Source: Semisulcospira habei
Lineage: Eukaryota > Mollusca > Gastropoda > Semisulcospiridae
Assembly: GCA_036245525.1 (NCBI GenBank)
Contig: BTPG01000005.1
Span: 128,975,299-129,039,298 of the forward strand
DNA: 64,000 bases
Direction of reading: 5' to 3'
Shown: piece after piece, positions 21,945 through 31,839 of the stretch
How positions within the stretch are numbered: the stretch's first letter is position 1
Layout of the letters: each line of letters starts with the position of its first letter
Made by a program: the position numbers and the translations under genes
The notes under the pieces: generated by a model
The model's input: only the letters and a program-made list of their open reading frames with translations
What the model was told of the DNA's origin: nothing
The model's database searches: none

Positions 21945-22342
21945 TTGATTGATTGATTGTACATTGCTTAACGTCCCGACAGCAACAAGGCTTTCTCAGG
22001 ACGTGCCTGCACTGCTTGTGAAAAAAAACAAAAAAAAAAACTAAACAGAACATTGAATGTATGTCGCCAGCCGGTCAAATAAATTAAATAAACCTAACAC
22101 ATGGGGCCTAAATAAAGCTAAGACCATTTAGCAACACACATCCAATATCAAGAGCTACAGGCAGTGCAGACAGTAGGGAGAGTTTTAAAAAGGCAAATAC
22201 AGGTGAATGGACAAAGGGTAGACAGAAACACGAGCCCCAGAATAGAGAGAAAAACCCACCCTGTGGGGCTGACCAGGGTGACCCTGGGAACTAAAAAATA
22301 CCTAACCCCACCCAAGTCCCCCAGGGCAGACCCGGGTGGGGG
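21945..22342 (-). mobile_element. Short retroposon T, copy 5
   Basis: Target duplication AGTATTCTAAGGA (21932-21944 and 22343-22355). It interrupts the integrase after the catalytic Glu. Confidence 0.92.
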
Positions 22343-22939
22343 AGTATTCTAAGGAACTCATGCATGACACGTGTAACACTGAGTGGGTTAAAAGATTACC
22401 GTCTGTGATAAAAGCAATGAATAATGAAGGACATGTAAAACCTGCGGATGTTATTAAATTGAAAACAATACTGTCAGTGTCAGGGACAGGACTAAAACCA
22501 ACACCGCCAAATACAAGTTTATTTACTAAACAGGTGAGATATTTATATCAACCGTTTGAGGCCGAGAATGATGTGAAGCACAGAGCAACCGACCCCATCT
22601 GGTCCACGTTTGTTCATAATATAAAAAAAAATGATTCCTGGTGCTGACGCGCCAATATATTACCTGTACGAGCCTGCACCACAGAGGGCATTTGTTAGAG
22701 AAGAATTACAGATTATTCCCCCAGACACCGTTACTCATTTCAACAACTAACTCGTCGATTAATTCTTCAACCAGTTCAACGGCTATTTCTTCAGATAACT
22801 TGAGCCTGTAGTGTCCAGGCGCATAAGCCTTTTCCTTACTGAAAAACACACGTTTCGTGTCCCCAACTGCAAGTGACTTTTTATGTGTTTGGATCATTTC
22901 AAGATTATGTTTGTTTGATCTCAGTGACTTGTTTGGATA

Positions 22940-23051
22940 GTGGTAAAAAAGCAAGACCGGTCCCACCCAGGTATGCATCCGGTCACTCTGGTCCCCGTGG
23001 TAAAAAAGCAAGATCGGTCCCACCCAGGTATGCATCCGGTCACTCTGGTCA
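22940..23051 (-). repeat. Two short E tail pieces
   Basis: Minus-strand units of about 57 and 55 bp, reading GGGGACCAGAGTGACCGG and TGACCAGAGTGACCGG to TTTTTTACCAC. Their 5' ends coincide, within about three bases, with the predicted ribozyme cleavage site of the full copies. Confidence 0.85.
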
Positions 23052-23097
23052 GTGGTAAAAAAGCAAGACCGGTCCCACCCAGGTATGCATCCGGTCA

Positions 23098-23214
23098 CAC
23101 TGGTCCCGACGCCTCAAAATATCCGAGCAGAAGAATGTGAAGCACTCGGGGGCATTTCGATCGGTATTCGTAGTTAGTAACTACAGGCTCCGATTTACTC
23201 ATCAGGGAACCGGC
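23098..23214 (-). ncRNA. Type I hammerhead ribozyme, E copy 1
   Basis: Core CTGATGA at 23205-23199 and GAAA after CCGATC. Stem III is ATGCC/GGCGT with one wobble. Predicted cleavage after GUC, between 23108 and 23107. Stem I pairs GGTTCC with GGGACC. Confidence 0.8.
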
Positions 23215-24540
23215 CTACAATTCTCAGTCCATTTCTTGGTGTCTTCCTCTAAGTGTGTCGCATTTAATTCCTTACATAAGGACATGTTATCCGTGTAGTC
23301 CTTGCATGTAACTGTAGTCCTGACGCGGCATTATTGATGTCCAGTATGGTCGCTTTCAAACCCTTGCAGTATTCCTGACGCGGTGTTATTGATGTCTAGT
23401 ATGAACGCTTTCAAATCCTTGCAGTATTCCTGATGCGGTGTTATTGATGTCAAGTATGATCGCTTTAAATCCTTGCAGGGTCCAGTCTTGTGTCGGGATC
23501 CGATTGTATCGCCGCGTCTTTTGTTCCCTCGGCGCTTGTGCCTGTCAGTTCCAAGGTCATTTCCTGCTCAGCGGGGCTTAGCCGCGATAAGACGCAAGGA
23601 ACCGTTGGGCGGAGTTTGCGTGTATAGACGTGGGAGTCATGTTCTTTGTTTATTAATCCGTCCGTTTTGACGGATCAATCCCAGACTGAGTGTCGTTGTT
23701 GTTGATTCTCCGTGTTTTCGTGTTTGTAGACGATGCCGGCTGTTTGTGTGGCTGTGTTGCCTTCCATGCGACAGACTAGTGTTTCTAGTATTGTCCTCTG
23801 CGTAGGTGGTATGCAGTGTTGCCGTGGTGCATATCTCACAGTTGATGCTTTAAAATCAGATTAATCATAGCTGTTGCTGCTGTTTTGGTGTGGCTGTCGT
23901 TTCGTTGATTGCTGTTGTTGCCGTTGGATTGTTGGGCCGCCTGAATTGTATACCGTTTTGGTGGTAGGTGCCGGGTTTTGTCGTTGTAGAAGGGCCTTCA
24001 ATTCTTCGAGTGCTTCACAGAATAGTTGGCCTCGCTTGTTGCAAGCGGTGTTTCAGTCCTCCTTTCACTTTTGTGCGCTTTAGAACGAGTTCTTTGTGAC
24101 CAGTGTTGCCTGGTGTTGTAGATTAAAGTTGGTGCTGTGTTGTTTTGTGGTCAATGCGAAGTAGGCAGTGTCCGTTTCCTCTATTCTTAGTCCGTGTTGT
24201 GGACAAGGTGGTTTGCCTTTCTCGTTGGCGGGAGGTAAGTCTTTTAGCAAACAGTATGACGTCATAGCGTGTAGCGATTCATGACAGATGTCACTTCAGT
24301 AGAGGGTTTTGCCGTGGGGGGCTGCAGGGCCAATTGTTGGCCTCGGTTGAGTAGCTGGCTCACACGTGTCTTGTTAAAGCAGCAGAAAAATAGGATCGCA
24401 GTGTAGTTTGTTGCTTGTTATAGCTTGTCGGTCGTGTGGTGTTATATTTTTCCACCTGGATTTCCAGCCTTTATCAGCCGTGGGGGACGAGTTACTTGGT
24501 GGTTTTCGTTCCATCCACCCTTTCTCAGGTGTGGGGAATG

Positions 24541-24745
24541 CGTTTCAACCACCCTATTATAGGTGTGGGAGAGTGGATCTCAACCACCCTATTATAGGTG
24601 TGGGAGTGGGTCTCAACCACCCTATTATAGGTGTGGGAGTGGGTCTCAACCACCCTATTATAGGTGTGGGAGTTGGTCTCAACCACCCTATTATAGGTGT
24701 GGGAGTTGGTCTCAACCACCCTATTATAGGTGTGGGAGAATGGTC
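24541..24745. repeat. 33-bp minisatellite in E copy 1
   Basis: Six units of CTCAACCACCCTATTATAGG plus TGTGGGAGTGGGT. The period is a multiple of three, which keeps several frames open and explains the repetitive open frames here. Same array inverted at 27945-28075 (four units) and 29778-29945 (five units). Confidence 0.9.
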
Positions 24746-24970
24746 GATGAGCTCCTTCTTGCTTGTGGTTTTCTTGGTTGTATTCGTTCCATCCACCCTC
24801 TTTCCGGTGTGGGGAAAGGGTCTCGACCACCCTGTTTCAGGTGTGGGAAACCATCGATGACTTTCTTCTTGCTTGTAGTTCTCCGTTGACATAGAAGTCT
24901 TGGGTCTTGATCACCGTTTCTGGCGGAGTTAGGGCTGGCAGCTGTTTCCTTCGTCGTCTCGCTTCTGTGT

Positions 24971-25005
24971 GTGGTAAAAGAGCAAGACCGGTCCCACCCA
25001 GGTTG
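24971..25005 (-). repeat. Partial E tail between copies 1 and 2
   Basis: About 35 bp of the tail (CCTGGGTGGGACCGGTCTTG ... TTTTACCAC) between two tandem E copies. Confidence 0.75.
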
Positions 25006-25831
25006 GTGGTAAAAGAGCAAGACCGGTCCCACCCAGGTATGCATCCGGTCACTCTGGTCCCGACGCCTCAAAATGTCCGAGCAGAAGAATGTGAAGCACT
25101 CGGGGGCGTTTCGATCGGTATTCGTAGTTAGTAACTACAGGCTCCGATTTACTCATCAGGGAACCGGCCTACAATTCTCAGTCCATTTCTTGGTGTCTTC
25201 CTCCCAGTGTGTCGCATTTAAATCCTTACATAAGGACATGTTATCCGTGTAGTCCATGCATGTAACTGTAGTCCTGACGCGGCATTATTGATGTCCAGTA
25301 TGGTCGCTTTCAAACCCTTGCAGTATTCCTGACGCGGTGTTATAGATGTCTAGTATGAACGCTTTCAAATCCTTGCAGTATTCCTGATGCGGTGTTATTG
25401 ATGTCAAGTATGATTGCTTCAAATCCTTGCAGGGTCCAGTCTTGTGTCGGGATCCGATTGTATCGCTGCGTCTTCTGTTCCCTCGGCGCTTGTGCCTGTC
25501 CGTTCCAAGATCATTTCCTGCTCAGCGGGGCTTAGCCGCGATAAGATACAAGGAACCGTTGGGCGGAGTTTGCGTGTATCGACGTGGGAGTCATATTCTT
25601 TGTTTATTAATCCGTCCGTTTTGACAGATCAATCCCAGACTGAGTGTCGTTGTTGTTGTTGTTGTTGATTCTTCGTGTATTCGTGTTTGTAGACGATGCC
25701 GGTTGTTTGTGCGGCTGTGTTGCCTTCCATACGACAGACTAGTGTTTTTAGTATTGTCCTCTGTGTAGGTGGTACGCAGTGTTGCCGTGGTGCATATCTC
25801 ACAGTTGATGCTTTAAAATCAGCTTTAATCT
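25006..25831 (-). mobile_element. E copy 2, 5'-truncated
   Basis: Minus-strand copy lacking the body 5' of AGCTGATTTTAAAG. It joins copy 3 head to head at about 25831. Confidence 0.85.
25052..25168 (-). ncRNA. Type I hammerhead ribozyme, E copy 2
   Basis: CTGATGA at 25159-25153, CGAAAC following the stem II hairpin, stem III ACGCC/GGCGT, predicted cleavage between 25062 and 25061. Confidence 0.82.
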
Positions 25832-26882
25832 ACAATACCAGGCAACACTGGTCACAAAGAACTCGTTCTAAAGCGCACAAAAGTGAAAGGAGGACTGGAA
25901 CGCTCGCAACAAGCGAGGCCAACTATTCTGTGAAGCACTCGAAGAATTGAAGGCCCTTCTACAACGACAAAACCCGGCACCTACCACCAAAACGGTATAC
26001 AATTCAGGCGGCCCAACAAGCCAACGACAACAACAGCAATCAACGAAACGACAGCTATAACAATAAGCTGATTTTAAATCATCAACTGTGAGATATGCAC
26101 CACGGCAACACTGCGTACCACCTACACAGAGGACAATACTAGAAACACTAGTCTGTCGTATGGAAGGCAACACAGCCACACAAACAACCGGCATCGTGTA
26201 CAAACACGAAAACACGGAGGATCAACAACAACAACGACACTCAGTCTGGGATTGATCAGTCAAAACGGACGGATTAATAAACAAAGAATATGACTCCCAC
26301 GTCGATACACGCAAACTCCGCCCAACGGTTCCTTGTGTCTTATCGCGGCTAAGCCCCGCTGAGCAGCAGGAAATGACCTTGGAACGGACAGGCACAAGCG
26401 CCTAGGGAACAGAAGACGCAGCGATACAATCGGATCCTGACACAAGACTGGACCCTGCAAGGATTTGAAGCAATCATACTTGACATCAATGACACCGCAT
26501 CAGGAATACTGCAAGGATTTGAAAGCGTTCATACTAGACATCTATAACACCGTGTCAGGAATACTGCAAGGGTTTGAAAGCGACCATACTGGACATCAAT
26601 AATGCCGCGTCAGGACTACAGTTACATGCATGGACTACACGGATAACATGTCCTTATGTAAGGATTTAAATGCGACACACTGGGAGGAAGACACCAAGAA
26701 ATGGACTGAGAATTGTAGGCCGGTTCCCTGATGAGTAAATCGGAGCCTGTAGTTACTAACTACGAATACCGATCGAAACGCCCCCGAGTGCTTCACTTTC
26801 TTCTGCTCGGATATTTTGAGGCGTCGGGACCAGAGTGACCGGATGCATACCTGGGTGGGACCAGTTTTGCTCTTTTACCACT
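25832..26882 (+). mobile_element. E copy 3, 5'-truncated
   Basis: Plus-strand copy beginning CTTTAATCTACAATACC. With copy 2 it forms a large palindrome (arms about 25007-25830 and 26068-26880, spacer about 237 bp). Confidence 0.85.
26718..26842 (+). ncRNA. Type I hammerhead ribozyme, E copy 3
   Basis: Stem I 5' strand GGTTCC (26722-26727), core CTGATGA (26728-26734), stem II 26735-26774 closed by ATCGG/CCGAT with an inner GTAGTT/AACTAC hairpin. GAAA is at 26775-26778 and stem III is ACGCC (26778-26782) with GGCGT (26820-26824). An inner CCGAG/CTCGG helix lies within loop III. GUC cleavage after 26825, stem I 3' strand GGGACC (26826-26831). There is a three-base bulge in stem II next to the core. 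Confidence 0.85.
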
Positions 26883-29534
26883 GATCTGAAGGTGCATAGC
26901 ACCGACCTGACTAGGACCCGTGAATAGCCACCCGATTTTTTTTAGGGTCGTTTGCTATCCTCAGCAATGTGCAAAACCGGTCACTTTTGGTTTCACCTAC
27001 GCCTCGCTTTCAAATCCTGGCATATTATGCCCACTTCATTCTCCTTTCACTCGGACTGTGCGAACAGGAAAAATATCGCATCTTCATTGCTCCACTGGAC
27101 CATCAAGATTGAATCGACAAACACGAAGGGACTAAGCGTAATACAGCGGCCCACCATCACTCATCTTTACTTCGCGGCCAGAGTGATGATGCAATCAGGA
27201 TGACGCCACCGCTATCGGTCCCGGCCACGCGCGCACCTTTTAGAGTGGCCACGCTTCAATGCACACAACCCCAACCTCAGGCTCACCGTCCTGAGGGGAT
27301 CGGAACACTGATTCAACGAAGCAGAGAGCGCCTCTTAAATAAGAGGAGATAGCTCATATCAGTGCCGGTAGAAGAGCAATCCAGCTAGCTCACTTTCTAG
27401 CAAACACTTACGGAAGACGGACGTGTCATGACAGATGTTTACTCTAAGCATCCAGATATACACCATCAACAGACAACTACCTCTCATCCCCACGTCTATA
27501 CGGCTAACAGATATAGCATACCACAAAAATGGACCGGCCGACATAGAAGATAGACTCCACCTGCAACCAAGGTCACAAGACGCTATCTCACACGGACAGC
27601 GGGCGATCAGTCCGACCGCGACAGCCGACCAATGAGATTCGACCATACGTCATCGGCACGCGCGCTGCACTAAGCCACTCTGCCCTCACACCCAGCAAAG
27701 CCTCATTCGAAGCGAGACGACGAAGGAAACAACAGCTGCCAGCCCTAACTCCGCCAGAAACGGCGATCAAGACCCAAGACATCTATGTCAAGGGAGAACT
27801 ACAAGGAACAAGAAAGTCATTGATGGTTTCCCACACCTGAAACAGGGTGGTTGAGACCCATTCCCCACGTCTGATAAAGGGTGGATGGAACGAATACAAC
27901 CAAGAAAACCACAAGCAAGAAGGAGCTCTTCGACCATTCTCCCACACCTATAATAGGGTGGTTGAGACCCACTCCCACACCTATAATAGGGTGGCTGAGA
28001 CCGACTCCCACACCTATAATAGGGTGGTTGAGACCCACTCCCACACCTATAATAGGGTGGTTGGAACGCACTCCCCACACCTGAAAAAAGGTGGATGGAA
28101 CGAAAACCACCAAGTAACACGTCCCCCACAAGGCTGGAAATCCAGGTAAAAATTTAACACCACACGATCGACAAGCTAGAACAAGCGACAAACTACACTG
28201 CGATCCTATTTTTTCTGCTGCTTTAACAAGACACGTGTGAGCCAGCTACTCAACTGAGGCCAACAATCGGCCCTGCAGCCCCCCACGGCATAACCCTCTA
28301 CTGAAGAGACATCTGTCATGAATCGCTACACGCTATGACGTCATACTGTTTGCTAAAAGACTTACCTCCCGCCAACGAGAAAGGCAAGCCACTTTGTCTA
28401 CAACACGGACTAAGGAATAGAGGAAACGGACATTGCCTACTTCACACCGACCACAAAACTACGCAGCACCAACTTTAATCTACAATACCAGGCAACACTG
28501 GTCACAAAGAACTCGTTCTAAAGCGCACAAAAGTGAAAGGAGGACTGGAACGCTCGCAACAAGCGAGGCCAACTATTCTGTGAAGCACTCGAAGAATTGA
28601 AGGCCCTTCTACAACGACAAAACCCGGCACCTACCACCAAAACGGTATACAATTCAGGCGGCCCAACAAGCCAACGGCAACAACAGCAATCAACGAAACG
28701 ACAGCTACAACAATAAGCTGATTTTAAATCATCAACTGTGAGATATGCACCACGGCAACACTGCGTACCACCTACACAGAGGACAATACTAGAAACACTA
28801 GTCTGTCGTATGGAAGGCAACACAGCCGCACAAACAACCGGCATCGTCTACAAACACGAAAACACGGAGGATCAACAACAACAACAACGACACTCAGTCT
28901 GGGATTGATCCGTCAAAACGGACGGATTAATAAACAAAGAATATGACTCCCACGTCGATACACGCAAACTCCGCCCAACGGTTCCTTGCGTCTTATCGCG
29001 GCTAAGCCCCACTGAGCAGCAGGAAATGACCTTGGAACGGACAGGCACAAGCGCCTAGGGAACAGAAGACGCAGCGATACAATCGGATCCCGACACAAGA
29101 CTGGACCCTGCAAGGATTTGAAGCAATCATACTTGACATCAATAACACCGCATCAGGAATACTGCAAGGATTTGAAAGCGTTCATACTAGACATCTATAA
29201 CACCGCGTCAGGAATACTGCAAGGGTTTGAAAGCGACCATACTGGACATCAATAATGCCGCGTCAGGACTACAGTTACATGCATGGACTACATGGATAAC
29301 ATGTCCTTATGTAAGGATTTAAATGGGACACACTGGGAGGAAGACACCAAGAAATGGACTGAGAATTGTAGGCCGGTTCCCTGATGAGTAAATTGGAGCC
29401 TGTAGTTACTAACTACGAATACCGATCGAAACGCCCCCGAGTGCTTCACTTTCTTCTGCTCGGATATTTTGAGGCGTCGGGACCAGAGTGACCGGATGCA
29501 TACCTGGGTGGGACCGGTCTTGCTCTTTTACCAC
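26883..29534 (+). mobile_element. E copy 4, longest copy
   Basis: The part shared with other copies starts at about 27712 (TTCGAAGCGAGACGACG). The 830 bp before it (26883-27711) occur only here. They may be the 5' part of a full-length E or a separate fragment. No protein domain was recognised in them. Confidence 0.65.
29371..29495 (+). ncRNA. Type I hammerhead ribozyme, E copy 4
   Basis: CTGATGA at 29381-29387. Stem II has AUUGG against CCGAU, so one pair is a wobble compared with copy 3. Cleavage predicted after 29478. All core bases are kept. Confidence 0.83.
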
Positions 29535-31372
29535 CGATTCGAAGCGAGACGACGAAGGAAACAACAGCTGCCAGCCCTAACTCCGCCAGAAACGGGGATC
29601 AAGACCCAAGACATCTATGTCAACGGAGAACTACAAAGAAGAAGAAAGTCATCGATGGTTTCCCACACCTGAAACAGGGTGGTTGAGACCCATTCCCCAC
29701 GCCTGATAAAGGGTGGATGGAACGACTGAATACAACCAAGAAACCACAAGCAAGAAGGAGCTCTTTGACCATTCTCCCACACCTATAATAGGGTGGTTGA
29801 GACCCACTCCCACACCTATAATAGGGTGGTTGAGACCGACTCCCACACCTATAATAGGGTGGTTGAGACCCACTCCCACACCTATAATAGGGTGGTTGAG
29901 ACCCACTCCCACACCTATAATAGGGTGGTTGGAACGCACTCCCCACACCTGAGAAAATGTGGATGGAACGAAAATCACCAATTAACACCACACGATCGAC
30001 AAGCTAGAACAAGCGACAAACTACACTGCGATCCTTTTTTTCTGCTACTTTAACAAGACATGTGTGAGCCAGCTACTCAACTGAGGCCAACAATCGGCCC
30101 TGCAGCCCCCACGGCAAAACCCTCTACTGAAGTGACATCTGTCATGAATCGCTACACGCTATGACGTCACTACTGTTTGCTAAAAGACTTACCTCCCGCC
30201 AACGAGAAAGGCAAGCCACTTTGTCTACAACACGGACTAAGAATAGAGGAAACGGACATTGTCTACTTCACACCGACCACAAAACTACGCAGCACCAACT
30301 TTAATCTACAACAACTGGTCACAAAGAACTCGTTCTAAAGCGCACAAAAGTGAAAGGAGGACTGGAACGCTAGCAACAAGCGAGGCCAACTATTCTGTGA
30401 AGCACTCGAAGTATTGAAGGCCCTTCAACAACGACAAAACTCGGCACCTACCACCAAAACGGTATACAATTCAGGCGGCCCAACAAGCCAACGGCAACAA
30501 CAGCAATCAACGAAACGACAGCCACACCAAAACAGCAGCAACAGCTACAACAATAAGCTGATTTTAAAGCATCAACTGTGAGATATGCACCACGGCAACA
30601 CTGCGTACCACCTACACAGAGGACAATACTAGAAACACTAGTCTGTCGTATGGAAGGCAACACAGCCGCACAAACAACCGGCATCGTCTACAAACACGAA
30701 TACACGAAGAATCAACAACAACAACAATGACACTCAGTCTGGGATTGATCCGTCAAAACGGACGGATTAATAAACAAAGAATATGACTCCCACGTCGATA
30801 CACGCAAACTCCGCCCAACGGTTCCTTGTATCTTATCGCGGCTAAGCCCCGCTGAGCAGGAAATGATCTTGGAACGGACAGGCACAAGCGCCGAGGGAAC
30901 AGAAGACGCAGCGATACAATCGGATCCCGACACAAGACTGGACCCTGCAAGGATTTGAAGCAATCATACTTGACATCAATAACACCGCATCAGGAATACT
31001 GCAAGGATTTGAAAGCGTTCATACTAGACATCTATAACACCGCGTCAGGAATACTGCAAGGGTTTGAAAGCGACCATACTGGACATCAATAATGCCGCGT
31101 CAGGACTACAGTTACATGCATGGACTACATGGATAACATGTCCTTATGTAAGGATTTAAATGGGACACACTGGGAGGAAGACACCAAGAAATGGACTGAG
31201 AATTGTAGGCCGGTTCCCTGATGAGTAAATCGGAGCCTGTAGTTACTAACTACGAATACCGATCGAAACGCCCCCGAGTGCTTCACATTCTTCTGCTCGG
31301 ACATTTTGAGGCGTCGGGACCAGAGTGACCGGATGCATACCTGGGTGGGACCGGTCTTGCTCTTTTACCACA
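29535..31372 (+). mobile_element. E copy 5
   Basis: Follows the tail of copy 4 directly, head to tail. The body starts ATTCGAAGCGAGACG. Contains five minisatellite units, the ribozyme and a tail ending TCTTTTACCACA, where retroposon T copy 6 has inserted. Confidence 0.85.
31208..31332 (+). ncRNA. Type I hammerhead ribozyme, E copy 5
   Basis: CTGATGA at 31218-31224, CGAAAC core, stem III ACGCC/GGCGT, predicted cleavage after 31315. Same fold as copy 3. Confidence 0.83.
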
Positions 31373-31769
31373 CCCCCACCCGGGTCTGCCCTGGGGGACT
31401 TGGGTGGGGTTAGGTATTTTTTAGTTCCCAGGGTCACCCTGGTCAGCCCCACAGGGTGGGTTTTTCTCTCTATTCTGGGGCATGTGTTTCTGTCTACCCG
31501 AGGTCCATTCACCTGTATTTGCCTTTTTTAAACTCTCCCTACTGTCTGCACTGCCTGTAGCTCTTGATATTGGATGTGTGTTGCTAAATGGTCTTAGCTT
31601 TATTTAGGCCCCATGTGTTAGGTTTATTTAATGTGTTTGACCGGCTGGCGACATACATTCAATGTTCTGTTTAGTTGGTGTTTTTTTTTCACAAGCAGTG
31701 CAGGCACGTCCTGAGAAAGCCTTGTTGCTGTCGGGACGTTGAGCAATGTACAATCAATCAATCAATCAA
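31373..31769 (+). mobile_element. Short retroposon T, copy 6
   Basis: The only copy in plus orientation: CCCCCACCCGGGTCTGCCC to a (CAAT)n tail. Target duplication TCTTTTACCACA (31361-31372 and 31770-31781), which is the 3' end of the E tail. Confidence 0.92.
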
Positions 31770-31781
31770 TCTTTTACCACA

Positions 31782-31839
31782 GGGGACCAGAGTTACCGGA
31801 TGCATACCTGGGTGGGACCGGTCTTGCTCTTTTACCACA
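31782..31839 (+). repeat. Short E tail piece at right edge of cluster
   Basis: Reads GGGGACCAGAGTTACCGG to TCTTTTACCAC. Its 5' end is at the ribozyme cleavage position (C then GGGACC) with one extra G. The broken polymerase gene resumes directly after it. Confidence 0.88.

Larger units (their letters stand above)
19048..22749 (+). pseudogene. Polinton integrase, split by four retroposons
   Basis: Retrovirus-like DDE integrase of the Polinton type. The start (MNVENKLSKIYYSPIGYWKS, with WLQRQAIWQIYLPAP) is the usual N-terminal domain. The catalytic core is spread over 20795-20836, 21217-21380, 21766-21944 and 22343 onwards. The first Asp is in TVVDIAS near 21259, the second in QVDDGSEF near 21785, and the Glu in AIVENFN near 21890. 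Four copies of retroposon T interrupt it, each with its own target duplication. The frame also slips at an A9 run near 22622-22630; the C-terminal block (YYLYEPAPQRAFVREEL) lies in the next frame and stops at 22749. It tail-overlaps the polymerase gene on the other strand. Confidence 0.88.
23052..24970 (-). mobile_element. E copy 1
   Basis: Sense strand is minus. The body starts at about 24968 (AGAAGCGAGACGACGAAGG) and ends with ribozyme and tail at 23052. It contains six 33-bp minisatellite units. Confidence 0.85.
22940..31839. mobile_element. E cluster: nested tandem and inverted copies of a hammerhead-bearing repeat
   Basis: About 8.9 kb lying inside the Polinton polymerase gene. It holds five long E copies (two minus, three plus) and short ~57-bp pieces at both edges. 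Each long copy in sense order has a body, a 33-bp minisatellite, a hammerhead ribozyme and a 57-bp tail (GGGACCAGAG ... TCTTTTACCAC). No protein domain was recognised in E. Similar ribozyme-plus-tandem layouts are known in Penelope-like elements and retrozymes, but no reverse transcriptase is present here. No clean target duplication was found around the cluster. Confidence 0.8.

Noticed and set aside
23874..24083. Cys-rich frame in E as a secreted peptide gene
   Set aside because: The frame differs between E copies, is broken by indels and lacks a conserved start. It looks like chance.
24541..24745. CRISPR-like array of regular repeats
   Set aside because: The units are contiguous 33-bp tandem repeats with no spacers, in an animal genome. 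They form a minisatellite inside repeat E.
24408..24889. Open frames with repeated PPYYRCGSGSQ or NHPIIGVGVGL
   Set aside because: All frames on both strands stay open because the repeat period is a multiple of three. There is no evidence of a protein.
26683..26727. Type III hammerhead arrangement
   Set aside because: No helix upstream pairs with the sequence after GAAAC in the order needed. Only the type I arrangement gives all three stems and a GUC site.
26883..27711. Remnant of the missing Polinton polymerase palm
   Set aside because: I checked the minus frames for NxxYG and DTD type motifs and saw none. Base composition is like E, not like the Polinton.
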